Origin: Chlorobium ferrooxidans DSM 13031
Lineage (GTDB): Bacteria > Bacteroidota > Chlorobiia > Chlorobiales > Chlorobiaceae
DNA: 63,449 nucleotides
Direction: 5' to 3'
NCBI RefSeq assembly: GCF_000168715.1
Contig: NZ_AASE01000014.1
Span: forward strand, 524-63,972
The number at the start of each line of letters is the position of its first letter. The first letter of the stretch is position 1. The notes below the pieces were generated by a model. That model worked only from the letters and a program-made list of their open reading frames with translations, did not search any database and was not told the DNA's origin. This document shows, one piece after another, positions 47,701 through 56,885 of this stretch. The translations under genes were made by a program, and so were the position numbers.

Positions 47701-50062
47701 CAACGACTTTTTCAAGAAATTTTACCAGCAGGATTTCAGCTCTTTTGGTCGAACATTGACCGGAAGGGAACATACAGGGCAGTTAAGCCATACAGACCGT
47801 ATCGAAAGGGAGAATGGTTTTCGGAAAGGTGAAATAGCTGCGCTATTCTGTTCTCCGACTATGGAGCTTGGAATAGATATCCGTGAGCTTAATGTGGTTC
47901 ATATGCGGAACGTCCCTCCAAACCCGGCAAATTATGCCCAGCGGAGCGGACGTGCAGGTCGAAGCGGTCAGGCGGCACTTATTTTCACCTATTGCTCAAA
48001 TGGCTCTCCGCATGACCGGAACTATTTCAAAGAGAGCAAAAAAATGGTTTCAGGTGCGGTTGTTCCTCCAAATATCGATCTCACCAATGAAGAGCTCGTG
48101 CGCTCTCATTTCAACGCATATGTCCTGATGGAACTCGGATTGAGTGACATGCGCTCTTCCGTTGAAGATATCCTTGATGTACGGCAACTCCCGGATATAC
48201 CCATAAAAGCAGGAGTATCGCTTCATATCAAGGAACAGCTTGACGCTTATGCTGCTGATTGGACTGATAATTTCAGGCAGTTTGCCTCCGGTATTGCCGG
48301 GATAGAAAAGTCCTACTGGTACTCTGATGCATGGTTTATTGCCCATTGCCGAAGTTTTTTAAAGCAGTTTGATTATAGTTTCAATCGTTGGAGGGAGCTT
48401 TATCGGGGAGCTAATCATCTGATCGGTTTGTCCCGAGCTGTTCTTGATGATCCTTCTGTTGGCTCTGATAATCCGAAAAAACATGAGGCCAAGCGTGATG
48501 AGAATGTCGGGATGCGGCAACGCAGTCTATTGCTGAATGACAACAAACGAGCCTATGGTAATGATTCCGAATTTTACATCTTCCGTTATCTTGCCGCCGA
48601 AGGGTTCCTTCCTGGATATAATTTTACGCGTCTTCCTATACGGGCTTTTCTTGGTTATCGGCATATGGACAAGGGTGAATTTGTTTCACGCCCTCGCTTT
48701 GTTGCCTTGAAAGAGTTCGGTCCTAACAACCTGATCTACCATAACGGAGGAAAGTACCGCATTACAAGGATGCAGGTGATGCAAGCCGATGCCAGCCAGC
48801 ATGCAATCAAGATTTCAAACAGTACCGGATATGCTTTGCTCGATAATGAGGGCCGGGGTGTCAATAACGATCCGATAACGGGCGAAGAGCTTAAAGGGCA
48901 GGATAACGTAAGCATATACAATAACCTGCTTGAACTTGGAGAATCCGAAGCCCGCCCACAGGAACGAATTTCCTGTGAAGAGGAGGAGCGAACATCAACA
49001 GGATTTGATATTGAGCAATACTTCTCATTTGCCAAAGGGATAGCCGGGACGAAACAGGTGACCATCAGGGATGGAGGTCAGCCGCTTTTACAGGTTATCT
49101 ATGATCAGGCCGCACGGCTGATTCAGATCAATAAACGCTGGAAGATCTCCAAAAATAAGGACGATGGTTTTGCTATCGGTAAAAAGTCAGGCAGATGGAA
49201 GAGAACAAAAGAACTTGAAAAGCCTGATCCGGAAGATCCGGTTATGAATGTCCGTTTATACACTACGGACACTGCTGATATTCTCTACATCCAGCCGGTA
49301 AAGGAACTTGGGCTTGATAAAGATGGCGTAGTATCCCTCTCTTTTGCTTTAAAGCGGGCTCTGGAAAGGCAGTTTCAGATTGAAGAAGGGGAGATCGGCG
49401 TCTGGATTATGGGAAGAGGTGAAGAAAAAAATATTCTTGTGTATGAAGCTTCAGAGGGCAGTCTTGGTATTCTGTCACAGCTTATTGAAAGTGCCCAGGC
49501 TCTCAAGCAGCTTTTTCTTGAAGCATACACGGCAATGCATTTTGACCCTCAAACTCATGAAGATTGTAATCCGGAGCTTCCCAAAGCCTCCTATGATGAC
49601 CTGCTTTCATACTACAACCAACGGCATCATGAACAACTCGACCGGTTTGCCATAAAGGATGCTCTGGAACGGCTGTTGGGTTGCACAATTGATCATCAAC
49701 AGGGAGGCAAATCACCTGATGAACAGTATCACTATCTGCTTGATAATTACGATCTTAATTCATCGACTGAAAAACCGTTTATCGAATATTTATATAAAAA
49801 TGGAATTGCCTTGCCTGACAGGGCACAGTTCAACGTGCCGGGATGTTATGTCAGTGCTGATTTTGTCTACAAAACAGCAATAGGCTTCACGCTTGTTTTT
49901 TGTGACGGGTCGGTACATGATGGGCAAAGTGTCAGGGAAGAAGACCTGCGCAAACGACAGGCCTGCAGGGACTCAGGGTATGATGTGATTGAATGGCATT
50001 ACAGGGAATCGATTGAATCCCTTGTCGAGCGGCGTAAAGATATTTTCAGAAAAGTTCGCTGA
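44789..50062 (+). CDS. Large SF2 helicase with DUF1998-like region and nuclease-like tail (DrmA/DrmB-like)
   Basis: 1757 residues, by far the largest gene here. Walker A TSGTGSGKS is at about 102-110, motif II FDELH near 247 (DELH box), IGTSATL as motif III, and PTMELGIDIREL (about 1020) with YAQRSGRAGRSGQ (about 1051) as motifs V-VI. Residues about 1487-1630 read like DUF1998 (SFALKRALERQFQIEEGEIG, LVYEASEGSLGIL, YYNQRHHEQLD), but only one Cys of the usual Zn-binding set remains. The last 70 residues (VFCDGSVHDG, GYDVIEW) look like a DUF559/Vsr-type nuclease fold of uncertain activity. MrfA/YprA has a similar helicase-plus-DUF1998 plan; DISARM splits it over DrmA and DrmB. It lies one base before the SNF2 gene. 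Confidence 0.8.
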   Translation: MQAFKIHKAIVEDYKNYLNSFTNIRDIRIKEKVTDAFEKGLFLPEPLLQFNPSFELGESLLELEKQGLIHEDLKKIFGSYSLYFHQVEAIKKGVNGESFVVTSGTGSGKSLTYLATIFNKILKNSGTQGIKAIIVYPMNALINSQEEEIKKYEINYLKSSMSQEVSFDEAGKSLDEIIAVLKTKTEHRFPISYAKYTGQENDEARNRLKDDPPSIILTNYMMLELIMTRISERWLRESLKKHLEYLVFDELHTYRGRQGSDVSMLIRRISKIANSPLVFIGTSATLASKGSPADKKNAIALVAEKIFGQSFSAEQIVNEKLRSCTNYKGTIPKGFDLQEAISRSLPLELTPESFFSNPLAIWLENRVALKRYPDGHVEREDPQTLAQIAEKLKDDSQDSFENCRHSIIRFLEWIEQLNTLHTDSLLRSDTYLPFKIHQFIAQTGNVYVTLDGRDERDITLETNRYIRKSGQDKPLFPVVFSRYSGYEFICVRKENGKFLPRNPDDLPERIVRDDLKGDKKTGLPKRELTGSDFSSGYLIIPENGDEIWSEKQIELLPESWFNVNKSGSSLHNYYEHQLPRKVFFDAEGTFSSEDTFPLCGWYVPARLLIDPTSGVVFDAKTNENTKLMRIGNEGRSTATTIISFSIIKALQEERVAAESQKLLSFTDNRQDASLQAGHFNDFMMLGMMRSTIYHALKAAPENRLTVDTIGDEVFKKLNLPEDEYARIPSTDPGWPDPENERAIKDYLLIRILYDLKRGWRYNTPNLEQCALLNIGYRRLQEFSEQNRFFETIPFFDGFSAAERYSVLLQVLNFFRTSYAFEYYKLTDKRIETEERLKLKLDENKLWSLEQDEKIDTPYILLPRSVGETNYRMYTASVGPQSNLGKYIRRLSTRKSIGSLHGSELSDAIEAICLMLERGNFLRSEKVHGTKGDCVGFRLRIDSIYWELGNGQDTLPDEVRIQSYNGVVQQKPNDFFKKFYQQDFSSFGRTLTGREHTGQLSHTDRIERENGFRKGEIAALFCSPTMELGIDIRELNVVHMRNVPPNPANYAQRSGRAGRSGQAALIFTYCSNGSPHDRNYFKESKKMVSGAVVPPNIDLTNEELVRSHFNAYVLMELGLSDMRSSVEDILDVRQLPDIPIKAGVSLHIKEQLDAYAADWTDNFRQFASGIAGIEKSYWYSDAWFIAHCRSFLKQFDYSFNRWRELYRGANHLIGLSRAVLDDPSVGSDNPKKHEAKRDENVGMRQRSLLLNDNKRAYGNDSEFYIFRYLAAEGFLPGYNFTRLPIRAFLGYRHMDKGEFVSRPRFVALKEFGPNNLIYHNGGKYRITRMQVMQADASQHAIKISNSTGYALLDNEGRGVNNDPITGEELKGQDNVSIYNNLLELGESEARPQERISCEEEERTSTGFDIEQYFSFAKGIAGTKQVTIRDGGQPLLQVIYDQAARLIQINKRWKISKNKDDGFAIGKKSGRWKRTKELEKPDPEDPVMNVRLYTTDTADILYIQPVKELGLDKDGVVSLSFALKRALERQFQIEEGEIGVWIMGRGEEKNILVYEASEGSLGILSQLIESAQALKQLFLEAYTAMHFDPQTHEDCNPELPKASYDDLLSYYNQRHHEQLDRFAIKDALERLLGCTIDHQQGGKSPDEQYHYLLDNYDLNSSTEKPFIEYLYKNGIALPDRAQFNVPGCYVSADFVYKTAIGFTLVFCDGSVHDGQSVREEDLRKRQACRDSGYDVIEWHYRESIESLVERRKDIFRKVR

Positions 50063-50063
50063 T

Positions 50064-52895
50064 ATGAGCATGACCGAATATAAACCGGGTAAACTGGTAA
50101 CCTTTCGTGACCGTGATTGGATTGTCCTTCCATCGTCAGACACCGATTTGCTCATGCTAAAACCAATGGGTGGTTCGGATGATGAAATTGCAGGAGTGTA
50201 CCTGCCGCTCCAGATGCCGGGAGATGATATACGTGATGCATCATTTTCTGAGCCGGGTCAAGACGATCTGGATGATTTTCAGTCTGCAAAATTACTGTTT
50301 GATGCCACCCGGCTTTTATTCCGAAATGCAAGCGGTCCATTCCGCTGTATGGGCAAGCTCGGATTCAGACCCCGATCATACCAGATAGTCCCTCTGGTGA
50401 TGGCACTCAAACAGGATACCGTCAGGCTGCTGATTGCTGATGACGTCGGTATCGGCAAAACCATCGAAGCCTTGATGATCATCAGGGAGATGCTTGAGCG
50501 GGGAGAGATCAAACGGTTCGCGGTAATTTGCCTGCCGCACCTCTGCGAGCAATGGCAGCAGGAGCTGAAAGACAAACTCGATATCGAGGCTGAAATCATT
50601 CGAACCAGCACTGCGGCAGCTCTTGATCGCAAGCTGCCTGATGACCGTTCGGTGTTTCATCATATTCCATATCAGGTTATCTCTATCGACTATGTCAAGT
50701 CCGATACCCGGATGCGGATTTTTCTGAATGATTGCCCTGAGCTTGTTATTGTCGATGAAGTTCACACCTGTGCCAAACCTGCCGGGGCAACATCGAATTC
50801 ACAGCAACAGCGCTACAGACTGCTTCATGAGATCGCAAAGAAAGAGTCGCAGCACCTTGTTCTGCTTACCGCGACACCGCACAGCGGAAAGGATGTGGAG
50901 TTTCAGTCGATTCTCGGTTTACTGAACCGGGAGTTTGAATTGTATGCTCTTGATCAGATTGACCAGACAAAGCGCCGCCGGATAGCCCGTCATTTCATAC
51001 AGCGCAAAAGGGAAAATATAGTCAGATGGCACCGTAATTCAGGTGATGAAGAGACACCCTTTCCCGAGCGTGATCCGAAGGAGTTCGCCTATAAACTTTC
51101 GGATCGATATGAGCAGTTCTACCGGGATATTCTTGAATTTGCCCGGGGAATAAGCAAGGATGGATCGAAACATCGCTCATCAAGAATCCGGTATTGGGCA
51201 GCTCTGGCGCTGCTTCGCGGAGTGATGTCAAGTCCTGCGGCGGCAATCGAGATGCTTCAGAACCGGCAACAGAGAAAACTCGATCAGGATGAGCGCGAGC
51301 TTTTCGCAGAACAGGAGAAAAATCCGCTCATTGAAACTCTCAGTGATGAAAATGATACCGGCAATACGGAGCTGCTTGATAATGCTGAACTGAACAGCAA
51401 CGAGATATCGGCACTCTCGCTGCTTTGTGTCAAAGCTGAGCAATTGTCCGGAATTGAGCATGACTGGAAAGCCAAGCAGGCTATTGAATTTATTAAAACC
51501 TGGCTTAAAGAGGGTTTTAACCCGATTGTTTTTTGCCGATACATTGCGACCGCAAACTATATCGGAGCGTTGCTGAAAAACGGACTGCCCGAATCGGTTG
51601 ATGTGCAGGTTGTTACTTCTGAACTCGCCGATGAACAGCGTCGCGAAAAAATCAACCTGATGGCAGACTCCACGCAGCGGGTAATGGTTGCAACTGACTG
51701 CCTGAGTGAAGGCATTAACCTGCAGCAGCTCTTTACCGCTGTGCTGCATTACGATCTGCCCTGGAACCCGAACCGTATCGAGCAACGGGAAGGCCGTGTT
51801 GACCGGTTCGGTCAGCAAGCTAAACTGGTTAAAACCCTTTTGCTTTGGGGTGATGACAACCCGATTGACCGGATTGTTCTGAACATTCTTATCCGCAAAG
51901 TCCGGGATATCCAGAAGACCACCGGTGTCAGTATCTCTCTTGGTGACGATACAACCTCAATCATGGATGCGGTCATCAGGGATGTTTTGCTGGAAACCGA
52001 AACGATCAGGAATGGCCAGCAGATGACCCTCTTTGCCGACGATTTGTTTACCAATGAGATTGAAGTTGCCAGAAAAAAAGCTGAAAACCTTCGGACGATT
52101 TTTGCCCATGAAAGCATTGACCGAGATGCTATAAACCAGAGCCTTGAGGAGATTGATGAGGCTATCGGTGACCCTCAGGCAGTTGAATCCTTTGTTCTTG
52201 CTGCGGTCGTGCATCTTGGCGGTTCGGTTCAGCGAGATAAAATCGGATATCTACTCACGCTTACCAATTTGCCTGAACATCTTAAAATTCATTTTTCATC
52301 CCCGTCGTCAAAGCCGGTGAGAGTAAGCTTTGCATCACCGACCCCGGCGGGTTATCGCTATATCGGCAGAAACCATCTTTTCGTTGAACAATTGAGCCAG
52401 TTTCTGCTCTCACTTGCCTTTGAACCGAGGCAGGGCTACAAGCGGGTTGCACGAGCGGCGGTCATTCAAACCGATAGTGTGTCGATCAAAACAACCCTTG
52501 TGCAGTTCCGTGTTCGCAATGTCATCAGGGAAGTGAGCGGAAAACGGGAGGTGATTTCTGAAGAGATCTCTCTCTGGGGATACCGCGGCAGCGATGTGGC
52601 TTCCGAGGTACTTCCATCTGATGACGCAAAAAAGCTGCTGCTTGAAGCCACGTCAAAGGCAAATCTTTCACTCGAAATGCAGCAGAACATTTTCGAAACA
52701 GAGCAGATCGTGTTTCATGCAAAAGCCGGACAATTCAAGGATGAAGCTGAACTAAGGGCAGAACACCTTGTTGAGGCACACGGAAGGTTCAAGGAGCTGG
52801 TTGGAGGCAAACGCTACGAAGCGGTTTATCCGGTATTGCCTCCGGATATCATAGGCGTTTATGTATTGATCCCGGTTCCTGAAACTCTTTTTTGA
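50064..52895 (+). CDS. SNF2/RapA-type helicase, DrmD-like
   Basis: 943 residues from the ATG at 50064 (1 base after the previous stop; a second ATG lies two codons on). Walker A ADDVGIGKT is near residue 126, DEVH near 230, TATPHSG follows, and motif VI is QREGRVDRFGQ near 573. The N-terminal region (residues 1-90, PGKLVTFRDRDWIVLPS) and the long C-terminal region (650-943) fit the SNF2-like DrmD of class 1 DISARM and related RapA-like translocases. It should move along double-stranded DNA with ATP. The one-base spacing shows translational coupling with the helicase gene. Confidence 0.82.
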   Translation: MSMTEYKPGKLVTFRDRDWIVLPSSDTDLLMLKPMGGSDDEIAGVYLPLQMPGDDIRDASFSEPGQDDLDDFQSAKLLFDATRLLFRNASGPFRCMGKLGFRPRSYQIVPLVMALKQDTVRLLIADDVGIGKTIEALMIIREMLERGEIKRFAVICLPHLCEQWQQELKDKLDIEAEIIRTSTAAALDRKLPDDRSVFHHIPYQVISIDYVKSDTRMRIFLNDCPELVIVDEVHTCAKPAGATSNSQQQRYRLLHEIAKKESQHLVLLTATPHSGKDVEFQSILGLLNREFELYALDQIDQTKRRRIARHFIQRKRENIVRWHRNSGDEETPFPERDPKEFAYKLSDRYEQFYRDILEFARGISKDGSKHRSSRIRYWAALALLRGVMSSPAAAIEMLQNRQQRKLDQDERELFAEQEKNPLIETLSDENDTGNTELLDNAELNSNEISALSLLCVKAEQLSGIEHDWKAKQAIEFIKTWLKEGFNPIVFCRYIATANYIGALLKNGLPESVDVQVVTSELADEQRREKINLMADSTQRVMVATDCLSEGINLQQLFTAVLHYDLPWNPNRIEQREGRVDRFGQQAKLVKTLLLWGDDNPIDRIVLNILIRKVRDIQKTTGVSISLGDDTTSIMDAVIRDVLLETETIRNGQQMTLFADDLFTNEIEVARKKAENLRTIFAHESIDRDAINQSLEEIDEAIGDPQAVESFVLAAVVHLGGSVQRDKIGYLLTLTNLPEHLKIHFSSPSSKPVRVSFASPTPAGYRYIGRNHLFVEQLSQFLLSLAFEPRQGYKRVARAAVIQTDSVSIKTTLVQFRVRNVIREVSGKREVISEEISLWGYRGSDVASEVLPSDDAKKLLLEATSKANLSLEMQQNIFETEQIVFHAKAGQFKDEAELRAEHLVEAHGRFKELVGGKRYEAVYPVLPPDIIGVYVLIPVPETLF

Positions 52896-52934
52896 CAGCA
52901 GCACTCACCGCATTCACGGAAAAAAGTATACGAG

Positions 52935-55900
52935 ATGGCATTCAGCAGCATTATCATACAAGGCAACATCATCTCATCCGAGATCATCAACAGGATTCGT
53001 ATTGATGATGAAAAATTCCAGACACCGGCGGATTTTGCCCTCGACCGGAAGACTGCCGTGCGTGATGAAATCGGTGTTGCCTGGAACGCTGCAAAAGCCC
53101 ACTATACCGCTTTTACGCTCCGTGCGGCCCGCCTCCATGAAGGCGATACAGGTGCAAGCGAAACACGCAACTCATGGATGATCCCGTTGCTTCGCACTCT
53201 TGGCTACGATGTTGAAAAAGCACAGGCTGTCATCCACCCCGATACCGGAAAGAGCTATGCCATCAGCCATAACGCAGCCAACCTGAACGGTTTTCCAATC
53301 CACATCATGGGGTTGCACGATGATCTCGATCGACGCAGGGAAATGGGTGGTCCCCGTCTTGGGCCTCATGCACTGGTTCAGGAGTATCTGAACAATACCG
53401 AGCACACATACGCTCTGGTTACGAACGGTCGCTTCCTTCGCCTGCTCCGGGATGCCACCCGTCTGGTAAGGCTGAGCTATCTGGAGTTCAACCTTGAGAA
53501 AATGATGGAAGAGGAGCTCTATGCCGATTTTGCCATCCTCTTCCGTCTGCTCCATGCCACCAGAATGCCGAAAAGCCCGGATGAGTCCGAGAACTCGCCG
53601 ATTGAATATTACCACCAGCAATCGCTTGCAACCGGCTCACGCATTCGGGCAAACCTCAGCAAAGCGGTTGAATACTCCATACTTGATCTTGCCAATGGTT
53701 TTCTTTGTCACCCTGGCAATGAAGAGTTACGGCAGCGGATTGCACAATGCATCATGAAACCGGCTGACTTTTATGCTGAGCAGCTCCAGCTTATCTACCG
53801 CATACTCTTTCTCATTGTCATTGAAGAGCGCAACCTTGTCTATGCGGAAACAAAGGATGAAGAGCTTCAGCGTCAACGCAAGCTCTACTACGACTACTAC
53901 AGTATAGAACGCCTGCGTAAACTGGCGGCCAAGCTCCACTACATTGATGGCCGAAAGCACGACCTCTGGCAGGGGCTCAAAGCTACATTCCGCCTTTTCG
54001 AAGATGGCTTCTACGGTGAGAGGCTTGGCATCAAGCCACTTGGCTCCGGTATCTTCAGTGCAGTTGCTCTCGGTCAACTCCCGACACTCTCTCTCAGCAA
54101 CGAAGCGCTTCTGAAGGTGATCCGCCGCCTCACCTTTTTCGAGAACGAACAGAAGCAACAGGTGCGGGTCAACTACTCTGACCTCGATGTCGAAGAGTTT
54201 GGCTCGGTCTACGAAGGGCTGCTTGAGTATGATGCCGAATTCAGGGAGATCAACGGCATAACGCACTTCACCTTCAAGGAGGGCAAAGGGCGCAGCGAAT
54301 CAGGAGCCCACTATACACCTGAAGAGCTGGTCAAACCGCTCATCAAATACTCGCTCGACTACGTCATCGAAGAGAGGCTCAAGGCAGCCAACCCTGAACA
54401 GTCACTTCTCTCCATAAGGGTTTGCGATGTCGCCTGCGGCAGTGGCCACATTCTCCTCTCTGCCGCCCGAAAGATCGCCATTGAAGTTGCAAGGGTACGC
54501 ACCAAAGAAGAGCAGCCCTCACCAACCGCTATGCGCCACGCCCTGCGCGATGTCATCCGCACCTGTATCTACGGAGTCGATAAAAACCCTCTCGCCGTCA
54601 ACCTCTGCAAAGTGGCGCTCTGGCTCGAAGCCCATAATCCGGGCGAACCGCTTAACTTTCTCGACCACCACATCAAATGCGGCGACGCCATTGTCGGACT
54701 TGCCCATCAGGAAGAGCTTTTCCGTGGTATAGCCGACGAAGCCTTCAAGGCACTTCCGGGTGACGACAAACTGATCGCCTCTGCTCTGGCCAAACGCAAC
54801 AAGATAGAGCGCAAACAGCGGGAAGCCGAAACCGGCTCGCTCGGGTTGCAGTTGATGCTCGGCGCAAACAATGAGGTAATGCACAAAATGGAGCAGTTGA
54901 TGGGGCAGTTGCAAAGTTTCAATGCTTTGCCGGAAGAGACTCCGGAAGAGATTGAGGCCAAAGCAAAAGCCTATCGCAACCTCCAGAACGGAAAAATCCT
55001 ACATACCCTGAAGCTTCTTGCCGACATGCAGGTTATGCAGTTCTTTGTGCCTAAAACCAATGAGCATAAAGAGACGTTCGTGACCGACAAAACCTATTTC
55101 AGTTACCTTCGTGGCGGTCAGGCTGTTCCGTTTGCTTTTGAAGTTGATGTTTTTAACCAAGCTGATTCTCATCGATTCTTTCACTGGTTCCTTGAGTTTC
55201 CTGAAGTGTTTACTGGGAAGTCTAAGGGTGATGGCGTTGCAAATTTTGGATTTGATGTGATTCTTGGTAATCCGCCATTTCTTGGTGGACAGAAACTGAG
55301 CGGAACCTATGGTCTTGCTTATTTGGAGTACCTGAAACATACCTATGCTCCGATAGGTGCTGTTGATCTGGTCACCTATTTCTTCCGTCGCATTTTTACG
55401 CTCATTAAAGAAAAGGGTTTTCAGTCACTGATCTCTACAAATACCATTGCTCAAGGGAGTGCACGTGAAGGAGGGCTTGATGTGATTGTTGGTCAGGGTG
55501 GAGCCATTAACCATGCTGTCAGAAGCATGAAATGGCCCGGAATTGCCGCAGTGGAAGTTGCACTTGTCACCATCACGAAACAGAAATGGACAGGGAAGTT
55601 CATTCTTGCGAACAAAGAGGTTTCAACCATCACACCCTATCTTGATGATTCTGTAACATTGGGTAATCCTTTCCTGCTTAAACAGAATGAAGACAAGAGC
55701 TTTCAGGGAAGCATTGTCCTCGGTAAAGGCTTTATGCTTGAACCGCATGAAGCTGAAGCGCTGATCAAAAAAAATCCGAAGAACAAGGATGTGCTCTTTC
55801 CCTATCTCAATGGTGATGATCTGAACACCAATCCAGATCAATCTCCCAGTCGTTGGGTGATCAACTTTTTTTACTGGGCAGAAGAGGTATGCAGGGATAA

Positions 55901-56849
55901 CTATCCTGATTGTTACGATATTCTGCTACGGTTAGTGAAACCGGAAAGGCAATTACAAAAAAACAATTCCGATGGGATAAGAAGAAAAAAATATTGGTGG
56001 CAATATGGAAGAAATCCTATTGCTCTTTATCGAGCTATAGCCAAATTAGAAAAAGTATTAGTTATCGCTCAAGTCAGTAAAACATCTGCATTTGACTTCA
56101 CTACTACTAATAAAGTGTTAGATGCAAAACTGAATATTTTTGCGTTTGATAGCTATCATATATTTTCAATTCTTCAATCTAATATTCATGTACAATGGGC
56201 TTGGCGATATTCAAGCACAATGAAAACCGATTTGAGTTATGCACCGTCGATGGTGTTTGAATCATTCCCCTTTCCCCAAAACCTCACTCAATCGCAGGAA
56301 GTGCAACTCAATCGTCTCGGAGAGAGCTACCACGAACATCGCAAACAACTGATGCTTGCCATACAGCTCGGCCTCACCAAAACCTATAACCTCTTCCACG
56401 CCAAACTGCTGCGCCCGATTACACTGGAAGAAGAACAAATTGACGACAAAACCCTTCAAAAAAAACTCGGAAAAGATGCCGCACACCTGCGCAAACACCT
56501 CGCAAAAACTCCCGGAACCATCACCTTTAACGAAGCTGTCACAAACATTCAGAAACTTCGTAACCTGCACCTCCAGATGGACAACGCTGTCCTTGAAGCC
56601 TACGGCTGGTCAGACCTCAACCTCCGCCACAACTTCTACGAAGTAGAATATCTTCCCGAAAACGACCGTATCCGCTACACCATTCACCCCGAAGCCCGCC
56701 GAGAAATCCTCAAACGCCTCCTTGAATTGAATCACGAGATTCACGAGCGGGAAGTGGCGGAAGGATTATGGGAGAAGAAAGGAAAGAGAACGGAGAAAGC
56801 AAGAGACTGTGAAACAGAAATAAATGGACAAATAGGGTTTGATCTATAG
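52935..56849 (+). CDS. Eco57I-type N6-adenine DNA methylase, DrmMI/PglX-like
   Basis: 1304 residues. A long N-terminal region (1-440) precedes the methylase: SAM motif I DVACGSGHILLSA near 498, YGVDKNPLAVNLCKVALWLE as motif II, and the catalytic NPPF (GNPPFLGG) near 779. The part from about 1010 to 1105 should be the target-recognition domain. It would methylate adenine in host DNA, protecting it from the partner nuclease and giving the cluster its self/non-self mark. It follows the SNF2 gene by 39 bases. The recognition-domain DNA (about 55970-56240) is clearly more AT-rich than its flanks, a sign of domain exchange. Confidence 0.88.
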   Translation: MAFSSIIIQGNIISSEIINRIRIDDEKFQTPADFALDRKTAVRDEIGVAWNAAKAHYTAFTLRAARLHEGDTGASETRNSWMIPLLRTLGYDVEKAQAVIHPDTGKSYAISHNAANLNGFPIHIMGLHDDLDRRREMGGPRLGPHALVQEYLNNTEHTYALVTNGRFLRLLRDATRLVRLSYLEFNLEKMMEEELYADFAILFRLLHATRMPKSPDESENSPIEYYHQQSLATGSRIRANLSKAVEYSILDLANGFLCHPGNEELRQRIAQCIMKPADFYAEQLQLIYRILFLIVIEERNLVYAETKDEELQRQRKLYYDYYSIERLRKLAAKLHYIDGRKHDLWQGLKATFRLFEDGFYGERLGIKPLGSGIFSAVALGQLPTLSLSNEALLKVIRRLTFFENEQKQQVRVNYSDLDVEEFGSVYEGLLEYDAEFREINGITHFTFKEGKGRSESGAHYTPEELVKPLIKYSLDYVIEERLKAANPEQSLLSIRVCDVACGSGHILLSAARKIAIEVARVRTKEEQPSPTAMRHALRDVIRTCIYGVDKNPLAVNLCKVALWLEAHNPGEPLNFLDHHIKCGDAIVGLAHQEELFRGIADEAFKALPGDDKLIASALAKRNKIERKQREAETGSLGLQLMLGANNEVMHKMEQLMGQLQSFNALPEETPEEIEAKAKAYRNLQNGKILHTLKLLADMQVMQFFVPKTNEHKETFVTDKTYFSYLRGGQAVPFAFEVDVFNQADSHRFFHWFLEFPEVFTGKSKGDGVANFGFDVILGNPPFLGGQKLSGTYGLAYLEYLKHTYAPIGAVDLVTYFFRRIFTLIKEKGFQSLISTNTIAQGSAREGGLDVIVGQGGAINHAVRSMKWPGIAAVEVALVTITKQKWTGKFILANKEVSTITPYLDDSVTLGNPFLLKQNEDKSFQGSIVLGKGFMLEPHEAEALIKKNPKNKDVLFPYLNGDDLNTNPDQSPSRWVINFFYWAEEVCRDNYPDCYDILLRLVKPERQLQKNNSDGIRRKKYWWQYGRNPIALYRAIAKLEKVLVIAQVSKTSAFDFTTTNKVLDAKLNIFAFDSYHIFSILQSNIHVQWAWRYSSTMKTDLSYAPSMVFESFPFPQNLTQSQEVQLNRLGESYHEHRKQLMLAIQLGLTKTYNLFHAKLLRPITLEEEQIDDKTLQKKLGKDAAHLRKHLAKTPGTITFNEAVTNIQKLRNLHLQMDNAVLEAYGWSDLNLRHNFYEVEYLPENDRIRYTIHPEARREILKRLLELNHEIHEREVAEGLWEKKGKRTEKARDCETEINGQIGFDL

Positions 56850-56885
56850 TTCAGCGTATTGTTGTAAATAAAAACTGTTTTGACT

